From assembly GCA_903958915.1 (NCBI GenBank), contig CAJBVC010000027.1, positions 1 to 7,513 on the forward strand: DNA of 7,513 nt, in the 5' to 3' direction. Both the position numbers and the translations under genes were made by a program. The notes below the pieces were generated by a model. It was not told where the DNA came from and did not search any database. It worked only from the letters and a program-made list of their open reading frames with translations. The DNA comes from an uncultured beta proteobacterium (GTDB lineage: Bacteria > Pseudomonadota > Gammaproteobacteria > Burkholderiales > Burkholderiaceae_C). Shown here piece by piece: positions 1-6,493 of this stretch (its first letter is position 1; every line of letters starts with the position of its first letter).

Positions 1-645
1 ATGACGACGTTCGGCTTCGACACGGCTGTGGCGTTTGCCACCGAGTGTATTGACCGCCTGCACAGCACCGCCGACAGCCACCAGCGGGTGATGGTGGTAG
101 AAGTGATGGGGCGCTATGCGGGCTGGATTGCACTGCACTCCGGCATTGCGGGCAACGCCCACGCCATCCTGATGCCGGAGATTCCGTTCGACCTGGAGAA
201 AGTGGTCAATGTTATTCGCGGTCGCGACAACGATGGCCGCATGTATTCGGTGGTGGTGGTGGCTGAAGGCGCCATGCCCAAGGACGGGCACCTGGAAGTG
301 GTTGAAGCGGCAGAGATCGGCCATGCTGAACGCCTGGGTGGTATTGGTGACCGTATTGCCAAGGCGTTACAAGAACGCACCGGCAAAGACACACGTGTGG
401 TAGTACTTGGCCACCTGTTGCGTGGAGGCAGTCCCACCGCGTTTGACCGGCTGGCTTCGATGCGATTTGGCGCAGCGGCGGTGCGGGCGCTGGATGAGGG
501 GCTATCGGGCGTCATGGTGGCGCTGGCGTTTCCCAACGTGGACTACATTGCACTCGAGGAGGTGGCGGGCCGCATGAAGGCCGTGCCACTTGACAGCGAC
601 ACGGTGCAGACTGCGCGCGACCTCGGGATCTGCCTGGGCGACTGA
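1..645 (+). CDS. pfkA: 6-phosphofructokinase, C-terminal part (cut by left window edge)
   Basis: This enzyme phosphorylates fructose 6-phosphate to fructose 1,6-bisphosphate in cytoplasmic glycolysis. The visible 214 residues begin inside the family signature FGFDTA (residues 4-9). They continue through SHQRV and the substrate-binding MGRYAGW (36-42), AEG (88-90), and the block from TRVVVLGH to RGGSPTAFDR (131-150), whose Arg and His residues contact the sugar phosphate in known PFKs. The ATG at position 1 is almost certainly an internal Met, because the N-terminal nucleotide-binding half is missing and the motif run starts immediately. The MGRYAGW form resembles the mixed-substrate (group III) PFKs more than E. 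coli PfkA, which has MGRYCGD. Whether it uses ATP or pyrophosphate is normally read from an N-terminal GGD-type site, which lies outside the window. It ends in TGA at 643-645. maeB follows on the same strand after 90 bases. The family call is firm; the phosphoryl donor is undetermined. Confidence 0.93.
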   Translation: MTTFGFDTAVAFATECIDRLHSTADSHQRVMVVEVMGRYAGWIALHSGIAGNAHAILMPEIPFDLEKVVNVIRGRDNDGRMYSVVVVAEGAMPKDGHLEVVEAAEIGHAERLGGIGDRIAKALQERTGKDTRVVVLGHLLRGGSPTAFDRLASMRFGAAAVRALDEGLSGVMVALAFPNVDYIALEEVAGRMKAVPLDSDTVQTARDLGICLGD

Positions 646-721
646 TCGCAATGCGCATGGTTTGATCTCCGTCAGCTTTTGAGCGCTGTTGTTAGTCACA
701 ATGGCGACTCACTAAAAACAC

Positions 722-726
722 GGAGA
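722..726 (+). promoter_or_regulatory. Ribosome binding site of maeB
   Basis: GGAGA lies 9-10 bases upstream of the ATG at 736 and is the best Shine-Dalgarno match in the gap. It decides the start at 736 over the in-frame TTG at 679, which has no comparable site and would add 19 residues not expected in this family. Confidence 0.6.
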
Positions 727-735
727 CAAACCAGC

Positions 736-3039
736 ATGACCACCCTCTCACCGGCAGAGCAAGCTCTGCGTGACGCCGCTCGCGAGTACCACCGCACTCC
801 CACCCGTGGCAAGATATCGGTCAACCCGACCAAGCCGCTCTCCAATCAGCGCGACCTCTCCTTGGCCTACTCGCCCGGTGTCGCCTATCCCTGTCTCGAT
901 ATTCAGCGCGACCCGTCGTTGGCAGCCGAATACACATCGCGCGGCAATCTGGTGGCGGTCATCACCAATGGCACCGCCGTGCTGGGTCTGGGCAATATCG
1001 GCCCGCTGGCTGGCAAGCCAGTGATGGAGGGCAAAGGCTGCCTGTTCAAGAAGTTTGCCGGCATCGATGTGTTCGACATCGAGCTCGATGAAAACGATCC
1101 CGACAAACTGGTGGACATCATTGCTGCCATGGAGCCTACGCTCGGCGGTGTGAATCTGGAAGACATCAAGGCGCCGGAATGCTTCTACATTGAGCAAAAG
1201 CTGCGCGACCGCATGAATATCCCGGTGTTCCATGACGACCAGCACGGCACCGCCATCATTTCCTCCGCCGCCTTGCTCAATGCCCTGGAACTGGTCAACA
1301 AGCCGATTGATAGCGTCAAGATTGCCGTGTCGGGCGCGGGCGCAGCAGCCATCGCGTGCCTGGACGTGATGGTTGGTTTGGGTGTGAAGCGCGAAAACGT
1401 TTATGCCTGCGACTCCAAAGGCGTGATCTACCACGGTCGCCCAGGGGGCTTCGACCAGTCGAAGGAGCGCTACGCCCAAAACACCGCTGCGCGCACGCTG
1501 GGTGACATCGTGCAGGACGCCGATGTGTTTCTGGGATGCTCCACCGCCGGTGTACTGACGCAGGACATGGTGAAAACCATGGCGCGCCAGCCCGTCATTC
1601 TGGCGCTGGCCAACCCCGAGCCCGAAATTCGCCCCGAGCTGGCCAAGGCGGTGCGCCCGGACTGCATCATTGCCACCGGGCGCTCGGACTATCCCAATCA
1701 GGTGAATAACGTTCTATGTTTCCCCTATATCTTCCGTGGCGCGCTGGACTGTGGCGCCACCAAGATCACCGAGGCCATGAAACTGGCCTGTGTGCGCCAG
1801 ATTGCGGATCTTGCCAAGGCCGACATCAGCGAAGAGGTGGCAACCGCCTACGCTGGCAAGGAACTGGTGTTTGGCAGCGACTATCTGATTCCGACCCCGT
1901 TTGATTCGCGCCTGATCCTGCGCATTGCGCCGGCCGTTGCCAAGGCAGCGGAAGAGTCGGGTGTGGCGACGCGTCCGATCAAGGACATGGACGCCTACTA
2001 CCAGCAACTGTCACGTTTTGTCTACCAGACCGGCATGTTCATGAGTCCGGTTTTTACGGCCGCCAAGGCAGTGAAGAAAGAAGCCAAGCGCGTAGCCTTC
2101 GCGGAAGGTGAAGACGAGCGGGTATTGCGTGCGGCGCAGGTGGCGGTGGACGATGGTTTGGCACATCCCATTCTCATTGGGCGCCCCGCGGTGATCGAAG
2201 CGCGGTTGGCCAAGGCCGGTTTGCGCATCCAACTCGGGCGCGACGTGGAGTGCTGCAACCCGGAAGACGATCCCCGCTTTCGGCAGTACTGGGAAACCTA
2301 CCACCAGTTGATGGGGCGCCGCGGTGTGACCCAGGAAGCCGCCAAGGCGGCGGTGCGCCGCTCCAATACCACCATTGGCAGTTTGATGGTCAAGCTCGGA
2401 GACGCGGATGCCATGCTGTGCGGCATGCTGGGCAGCTTTGACGTGCATTTGCAGCATGTGCGCAACATTATTGGCATGAAGGAGGGCGTCACCACCATGG
2501 CGGCCATGAACGCGCTGATGCTGGAGAAGCACGCGCTGTTTATTGCAGACACCTATGTTAACGAGGAGCCCACGGCGCAGGAATTGGCGACCATCGCGGT
2601 CATGGCAGCGCAGGAGTTGAGCCGTTTTGGGCTGCCTCCGAAGGTGGCTTTTCTGTCGCACTCCAATTTCGGCTCGTCGGACCGCCCCTCGGCGCGCAAG
2701 ATGCGCCTGGCGCGTGAACTTTTTGGACAGATGGCTCCCGACATTGAATGTGACGGTGAATTGCAGGGCGACGCGGCCCTGTCGGAGACCGTTCGGCGCT
2801 CTGCGTTTTCGGAAACCACTTTGTCGGGTGAAGCGAACTTGCTGATCTGTCCGAATCTGGACTCGGCCAATATTCTCTTCAATGTGCTCAAGATGACCTC
2901 CGGGCATGGAGTTACGGTTGGGCCGGTACTGCTCGGTGCGGCGGCTTCGGTCAACATCCTCACGCCCTCGGCGACGGTGCGCCGTGTCGTCAACATGACC
3001 GCATTGGCAGTGGCCAACGCGGCAGCGTTCAAATCGTAA
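736..3039 (+). CDS. maeB: NADP-dependent malic enzyme with phosphotransacetylase-like C-terminal domain
   Basis: This enzyme oxidatively decarboxylates malate to pyruvate and CO2, making NADPH, and links the TCA cycle to pyruvate and acetyl-CoA in the cytoplasm. At 767 residues it matches the hybrid MaeB class (E. coli MaeB is about 760). Residues 1 to about 430 are the malic enzyme part. They include AYSPGVA with the candidate catalytic Tyr45, GKGCLF with candidate catalytic Lys100, LEDIKAP (Glu142, Asp143) and HDDQHGT (Asp167, Asp168) as metal ligands, and the dinucleotide-binding SGAGAAAIA (199-207). Residues from about 430 to 767 form a PTA_PTB-type domain ([17 protein letters not shown], then [11 protein letters not shown] and the closing [11 protein letters not shown] region). 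In E. coli MaeB this domain is not an active phosphotransacetylase and senses acetyl-CoA; the same is inferred here. The start at 736 has a GGAGA site. No frameshift or missing key residue was seen. The preceding gene is phosphofructokinase, so two carbon-flux genes are adjacent. Confidence 0.96.
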   Translation: MTTLSPAEQALRDAAREYHRTPTRGKISVNPTKPLSNQRDLSLAYSPGVAYPCLDIQRDPSLAAEYTSRGNLVAVITNGTAVLGLGNIGPLAGKPVMEGKGCLFKKFAGIDVFDIELDENDPDKLVDIIAAMEPTLGGVNLEDIKAPECFYIEQKLRDRMNIPVFHDDQHGTAIISSAALLNALELVNKPIDSVKIAVSGAGAAAIACLDVMVGLGVKRENVYACDSKGVIYHGRPGGFDQSKERYAQNTAARTLGDIVQDADVFLGCSTAGVLTQDMVKTMARQPVILALANPEPEIRPELAKAVRPDCIIATGRSDYPNQVNNVLCFPYIFRGALDCGATKITEAMKLACVRQIADLAKADISEEVATAYAGKELVFGSDYLIPTPFDSRLILRIAPAVAKAAEESGVATRPIKDMDAYYQQLSRFVYQTGMFMSPVFTAAKAVKKEAKRVAFAEGEDERVLRAAQVAVDDGLAHPILIGRPAVIEARLAKAGLRIQLGRDVECCNPEDDPRFRQYWETYHQLMGRRGVTQEAAKAAVRRSNTTIGSLMVKLGDADAMLCGMLGSFDVHLQHVRNIIGMKEGVTTMAAMNALMLEKHALFIADTYVNEEPTAQELATIAVMAAQELSRFGLPPKVAFLSHSNFGSSDRPSARKMRLARELFGQMAPDIECDGELQGDAALSETVRRSAFSETTLSGEANLLICPNLDSANILFNVLKMTSGHGVTVGPVLLGAAASVNILTPSATVRRVVNMTALAVANAAAFKS

Positions 3040-3070
3040 GAAAAGCGGCCCTGCAGACGTTTTACACTCT

Positions 3071-3251
3071 AGGGTTTGCCCCAGTACTGCAATCCGCAGG
3101 TATCGGAACATGAAAGCGCGCCTTCACCCCCATCGCTGCGTTGCAAATTCTCGCCATAGCTAAGGCTATGTCTGCGGTTTGCGCCTTGCGCTGGGAGTGA
3201 ATCCATCTCTTTCATGGCGTTCCTCTACCTACCGGTGGCAGTACAAGCCCT
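3071..3251. repeat. Large imperfect palindrome (REP/MITE-like intergenic element)
   Basis: Two arms of about 90 bases face each other around a four-base centre (TAAG, 3161-3164). Matching pairs run in order from outside to inside: AGGGTTTG (3071-3078) with CAAGCCCT (3244-3251, one mismatch); GTACTGC (3084-3090) with GCAGTAC (3238-3244); GGAAC (3105-3109) with GTTCC (3219-3223); CATGAAAG (3109-3116) with CTTTCATG (3209-3216); TTCAC (3123-3127) with GTGAA (3197-3201); GCAAA (3143-3147) with TTTGC (3178-3182); CATAGC (3155-3160) with GCTATG (3165-3170). By eye, about two thirds of positions pair, with small insertions between arms. It sits wholly between the maeB stop and the fpr start and has no coding potential that fits its neighbours. 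Transcribed RNA would fold into a long interrupted hairpin on either strand. This resembles dispersed palindromic repeats or short non-autonomous elements, but no family could be named. There is no T-run, so a classical terminator role is not supported. Confidence 0.7.
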
Positions 3252-3267
3252 GATTACGAACTATTGC

Positions 3268-3271
3268 AAGG
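3268..3271 (+). promoter_or_regulatory. Ribosome binding site of fpr
   Basis: AAGG lies seven bases before the ATG at 3279, in the short unique stretch between the palindromic element and the gene. It supports that ATG over the in-frame TTG at 3264, which lies upstream of this site. No convincing -35/-10 pair was seen in the gap, so the fpr promoter is unlocated. It may lie inside the palindrome, or the gene may be read from further upstream. Confidence 0.5.
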
Positions 3272-3278
3272 CCTGTTG

Positions 3279-4055
3279 ATGAGTGCATTTCTGGAAGAAA
3301 CCGTTTTAAGCGTACACCACTGGACTGACCGTCTGTTCAGCTTCACCACCACCCGTAATCAGGCGCTGCGCTTCTCCAATGGGCATTTCACCATGATCGG
3401 CCTGCGCCTGGAAAGCGGCAAGCCGTTGCTGCGTGCCTACAGCATCGTCAGTGCCAATTACGAAGAACACCTGGAATTCTTCAGCATCAAGGTACAAGAC
3501 GGACCTCTTACCTCACGGCTGCAACATATTAAGGTGGGCGACAAGATCGTGGTGGGCAAGAAGCCCACTGGCACGTTGCTGATCGATTACCTGTTGCCGG
3601 GCAAGAACCTGTACCTGATCGGCACGGGTACCGGCCTGGCGCCGTTTCTGTGCCTGATCCGGGATCCGGCCACCTACGAAAAGTACGAAAAAGTAATCCT
3701 GTTTCACGGTGTGCGCGAGGTCAAAGAACTGGCCTACGCCGAGTTCATCAATGTGGATCTGCCCAATCACGAATTTCTGGGTGATTACGTCAAGGCGCAA
3801 CTGGTGTATTACCCCAGTGTGACGCGTGAGCCGTTCAAGAACCGTGGCCGTGCCACGGACTTGCTTGCCAGCGGCAAACTGGAGTCAGACTTGGGTTTGC
3901 CCAAGCTCGACCCCGTGCGCGATCGCATCATGATTTGCGGCAGCCCGGCACTGAACAAAGACATGCGCGAATTGCTGGATGCGCGTGGTTTCATGGAAGG
4001 CAGCACGACGTCGCCGGGTGACTACGTGGTAGAGCGTGCCTTTGTTGAACAGTAA
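3279..4055 (+). CDS. fpr: Ferredoxin/flavodoxin-NADP+ reductase, subclass II
   Basis: This is a cytoplasmic FAD enzyme that moves electrons between NADPH and ferredoxin or flavodoxin, and is often linked to oxidative-stress defence and iron-sulfur metabolism. The 258-residue length equals that of the Azotobacter/Pseudomonas-type bacterial reductases. The FAD-binding RAYS motif is at 52-55, followed by the EEHLEFFSIKV strand and PLTSRLQH. The NADP-binding GTGTGLAPF is at 115-123 and the late CGSP at 220-223. The C terminus ends in Ala254-Phe255-Val-Glu-Gln. That keeps the Ala/Phe arrangement of Azotobacter FPR in place of the terminal Tyr of plant-type enzymes. The start at 3279 is backed by AAGG seven bases upstream and by N-terminal fit. 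The upstream gap holds a large palindromic element. The kinase gene downstream begins 22 bases after the stop, suggesting co-transcription. No anomaly was seen in the coding sequence. Confidence 0.95.
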   Translation: MSAFLEETVLSVHHWTDRLFSFTTTRNQALRFSNGHFTMIGLRLESGKPLLRAYSIVSANYEEHLEFFSIKVQDGPLTSRLQHIKVGDKIVVGKKPTGTLLIDYLLPGKNLYLIGTGTGLAPFLCLIRDPATYEKYEKVILFHGVREVKELAYAEFINVDLPNHEFLGDYVKAQLVYYPSVTREPFKNRGRATDLLASGKLESDLGLPKLDPVRDRIMICGSPALNKDMRELLDARGFMEGSTTSPGDYVVERAFVEQ

Positions 4056-4077
4056 GCCAGCAACTCGAACGGACATC

Positions 4078-5088
4078 ATGTCGAAATACGATCTCTATGC
4101 CATTGGCAACGCGCTGGTGGACTCCGAATACAAGGTGAGCGACGCCCACTTGCAGGAAATGGGCGTTGCCAAACGCCACATGACCCTGATCGATGGCGAG
4201 CGGCGTGCCGCGCTGCTGGAGGGGGTCAAGGACCTGCCCACACGCAATATTGGCGGTGGGTCAGCGGCCAATACGGTGGTGGCGCTGGCGCAATTGGGCG
4301 GCAAAGGTTTTTACAGCTGCCGCGTTGCAGACGACGCATTGGGGCAGTATTACCGAGACGATCTTGCTGCCAATGGTGTAAATAGCAATCTTGCCAATGG
4401 CGCCTTGGTGGCGGGCCAGACCGGCTGCTGCATGGTCATGATTACTCCGGATGCCGAGCGCAGCATGAGCACGTTCCTGGGTGCCACGTCGGACCTCGAC
4501 CAGACGTCGCTCGACGAATCTGCCCTCCAGAGGTCCAAAATCTATTACATGGAAGGGTACCTGGCGGCTTCGCCGAGTGGTTTGGCTGCCGCGTTGAAGG
4601 GCCGCACTATCGCCAAAGCAGCGGGGGTTGCGCTGTCGGCAACGCTCAGCGATATGAGCATGATCAACTTTTGCCGCGCCGGCCTGGACGCAATGGTGGG
4701 TGATGGTCTGGACTACCTGTTTTGCAACGAGGAAGAGTCGCAAACCTGGTGTGGCTCGCAGGACCTTGACACCATTTGCCAACAGATGGCGAAGCTTTCG
4801 CGCGTGGTGTGCCTTACCCGCAGCGCCAAGGGATGTATTGTGCTGGCCGACGGAAACCGCACTGAAATAGAAGCAGTCCAAGTGAAAGCGCTCGACACCA
4901 ATGGCGCCGGCGACATGTTTGCAGGAGCCTTTCTGTACTCCGTCACCCAGGGGTATTCCTATGCGCAGGCTGCATGGCTGGCCAATCAGGCGGCGGCGGC
5001 TGTTGTCAGTCAGTACGGTAACCGCTTGAACGCACCATCGGTGGCACAGCTCCAGTCTCTTTTTGCCAACCATCTCGCCGGGCATTGA
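4078..5088 (+). CDS. PfkB-family carbohydrate/nucleoside kinase, adenosine-kinase-like
   Basis: This is a ribokinase-fold kinase of 336 residues that transfers a phosphate from ATP to a sugar or nucleoside hydroxyl. The N terminus YDLYAIGNALVD and the glycine-rich GGGSAANTV (59-67) form the substrate side. NEEE (217-220) matches the conserved NxxE magnesium-phosphate motif. DTNGAGDMFAGAF (273-285) is the second PfkB signature, with Asp279 as the expected catalytic base. Related beta-proteobacterial proteins are usually called adenosine kinase, which would mean purine salvage to AMP, but the substrate cannot be proved from sequence; other nucleosides or sugars remain possible. The ATG at 4078 follows the fpr stop by 22 bases. 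Its ribosome site is weak (GGA at 4071-4073, close to the ATG), which fits translation coupled to or downstream of fpr. A longer in-frame start at 4036 would overlap fpr and add residues unlike the family, so it was not used. Confidence 0.9.
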   Translation: MSKYDLYAIGNALVDSEYKVSDAHLQEMGVAKRHMTLIDGERRAALLEGVKDLPTRNIGGGSAANTVVALAQLGGKGFYSCRVADDALGQYYRDDLAANGVNSNLANGALVAGQTGCCMVMITPDAERSMSTFLGATSDLDQTSLDESALQRSKIYYMEGYLAASPSGLAAALKGRTIAKAAGVALSATLSDMSMINFCRAGLDAMVGDGLDYLFCNEEESQTWCGSQDLDTICQQMAKLSRVVCLTRSAKGCIVLADGNRTEIEAVQVKALDTNGAGDMFAGAFLYSVTQGYSYAQAAWLANQAAAAVVSQYGNRLNAPSVAQLQSLFANHLAGH

Positions 5089-5095
5089 GGGTTTC

Positions 5096-5113
5096 CGGGC
5101 TGGGTGCAGCCCG
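5096..5113 (+). other. Short GC-rich hairpin after the kinase gene
   Basis: CGGGCTG (5096-5102) and CAGCCCG (5107-5113) form a perfect seven-base-pair stem with a GGTG loop, eight bases after the kinase stop. The following bases (CTGTGAGTCG) are not a T-run, so an intrinsic terminator is not shown. It could still stabilise the 3' end of the fpr-kinase transcript. Confidence 0.3.
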
Positions 5114-5167
5114 CTGTGAGTCGAAGGCCCCTGCGCAGCGCCGCGTGTGAGCGCGCATGACCGGGAG

Positions 5168-5196
5168 TTGACCTCCGTCATTTTGCCGTCGATACT
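5168..5196 (+). promoter_or_regulatory. Possible sigma70 promoter of pilU
   Basis: TTGACC (5168-5173, five of six consensus bases) and GATACT (5191-5196, four of six) are separated by 17 bases, the preferred spacing. Only seven bases separate the -10 box from the chosen pilU ATG at 5204. Transcription would therefore begin at or next to the start codon, giving a leaderless or nearly leaderless mRNA. That is consistent with no Shine-Dalgarno sequence being visible before this ATG. It rests on pattern matching alone. Confidence 0.35.
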
Positions 5197-5203
5197 TTGC
5201 GCC

Positions 5204-6478
5204 ATGGCAACACTTACCGAAGAACAGGCACGCGCCTACATGCACAAACTGCTGGCCGCCATGCGGCAAGCAGGAGGCTCGGACTTGTTTATCGCAAACG
5301 ATTTCCCGCCGAGCATGAAAGCCAATGGTGCGATGCAGCCGCTGTCTAACCAGAAGCTGACGGGGGAGTTGACCCGTACCTTCGCGCATTCGCTGATGAA
5401 TGAGCGCCAGAAGGAGGAGTTTGACAAGGAGTTGGAGTGCAATTTCGCCATCTCCATCGCCGGGCTGTCGCGTTTTCGCGTCAATGTGTACGTGCAGCAG
5501 CAAAACGTGGCAATGGTAGTGCGCACCATTGCCTCCGAGATTCCCAACTTTGAGAAGCTGGCATTGCCGCCGGTGCTCAAAGAAGTCATCATGAACAAGC
5601 GCGGCCTGGTGCTGGTGGTTGGTGGCACGGGATCTGGCAAGTCCACCACCTTGGCGGCACTGATCGACCACCGCAACAGCGAGTCTGCCGGGCACATCAT
5701 TACGGTGGAAGACCCGGTGGAGTACGTGCACATTTCCAAGAAGTCGCTGGTGAGCCACCGCGAGGTTGGCGTGGACACCCATTCCTGGCACCATGCGCTC
5801 AAAAATACCTTGCGCCAGGCTCCAGACGTGATCCTGATCGGTGAAATCCGCGATCCCGAGACCATGGAGCACGCGATTGCCTTTGCAGAGACCGGTCATT
5901 TGTGCCTGGGCACCCTGCATGCCAACAGCGCCAACCAGGCCATCGACCGCATCATCAATTTTTTCCCGGAAGAGCGGCGCAACCAGCTGTTGATGGACCT
6001 GTCAGCCAACTTGCGCAGCATCGTATCCCAGCGCTTAGTGCGCACGGAGGATGGCAAGGGGCGCAAGGCGGCCATCGAGATATTGCTCAATACCCCCACC
6101 ATCGCCGACAAGATTTTCAAGGGCGCATTTTCCGAGATCAAAGGCATCATGGAGAAGTCGCGCGAACTGGGCATGCGTACCTTTGACTGGGCGCTGTTCG
6201 AGCTCTACAACGATGGGCACATCGGCTATGAGGAAGCCCTTCGCAATGCCGATTCGGCCAACGAACTGCGTCTGGCCATGAAACTAAAGAGTACCCGCGG
6301 CGAACCAGCCGGCGCGGCAGGGCCGCAACTCAGTTTTGACAAGGAACCAACGGCAGAAGAACTGGAAGTGTTACGCCAGGCCGAGCTTGAAAAGCAGCGC
6401 CAGCGCAAACGCGAAATGGAAGACCAGGAACTCGAAAAGAAACTGCGCGACAAAGGCATCGACAGCCGCTTCGTCTGA
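5204..6478 (+). CDS. pilU: Type IV pilus retraction ATPase PilU
   Basis: This hexameric cytoplasmic ATPase works with PilT at the inner-membrane base of type IV pili to power pilus retraction and twitching motility. Its 424 residues carry GSDLFI (25-30) in the N-terminal PAS-like domain, Walker A GGTGSGKST (140-148), the Asp box ITVEDPVEY (166-174), Walker B region DVILIGEIRDPET (208-220) and the His box GHLCLGTLHANS (231-242). PilU is chosen over PilT because of the SDLFI start, the block MEKSRELGMRTFDWALFELY (316-335) and the ADSANELRLAMKL end (349-361). After about residue 363 there is an extra tail of some 60 residues that is strongly charged and probably helical or coiled-coil (about 384-416, rich in Glu, Lys, Gln and Arg). 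Pseudomonas PilU is about 382 residues. The ATG at 5204 lacks a clear ribosome site; an in-frame GTG at 5147 would add 19 residues unlike PilU. No pilT is visible next to it. It converges with dinG, 15 bases away. Confidence 0.93.
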   Translation: MATLTEEQARAYMHKLLAAMRQAGGSDLFIANDFPPSMKANGAMQPLSNQKLTGELTRTFAHSLMNERQKEEFDKELECNFAISIAGLSRFRVNVYVQQQNVAMVVRTIASEIPNFEKLALPPVLKEVIMNKRGLVLVVGGTGSGKSTTLAALIDHRNSESAGHIITVEDPVEYVHISKKSLVSHREVGVDTHSWHHALKNTLRQAPDVILIGEIRDPETMEHAIAFAETGHLCLGTLHANSANQAIDRIINFFPEERRNQLLMDLSANLRSIVSQRLVRTEDGKGRKAAIEILLNTPTIADKIFKGAFSEIKGIMEKSRELGMRTFDWALFELYNDGHIGYEEALRNADSANELRLAMKLKSTRGEPAGAAGPQLSFDKEPTAEELEVLRQAELEKQRQRKREMEDQELEKKLRDKGIDSRFV

Positions 6479-6493
6479 AACCGATGCGCCGTC

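Noticed and set aside
679..735. Upstream TTG start extending MaeB by 19 residues
   Set aside because: It has no ribosome site. The ATG at 736 has GGAGA at the right distance and the expected family N terminus.
646..735. Promoter or terminator between the phosphofructokinase gene and maeB
   Set aside because: No -35/-10 pair with acceptable spacing and no hairpin with a T-run could be found. Only the maeB ribosome site is supported.
2011..3111. Long minus-strand open frame (366 codons) opposite maeB
   Set aside because: It lies antisense to the PTA domain of maeB, shows no recognisable motifs, has a His/Arg/Gln-rich composition typical of shadow frames, and runs into the palindromic element.
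5147..5203. Upstream GTG start extending PilU by 19 residues
   Set aside because: The extra residues do not resemble PilU N termini, the region looks intergenic, and there is no well-spaced ribosome site before the GTG. It stays open because the ATG at 5204 also lacks one.
4261..5205. Long minus-strand open frame (314 codons) opposite the kinase gene
   Set aside because: The plus strand holds a clear PfkB-family kinase with all its motifs. The antisense product has no family features.
5006..5920. Long minus-strand open frame (304 codons) opposite pilU
   Set aside because: It is a shadow of the PilU reading frame, crossing an intergenic region and the kinase 3' end without recognisable domains.
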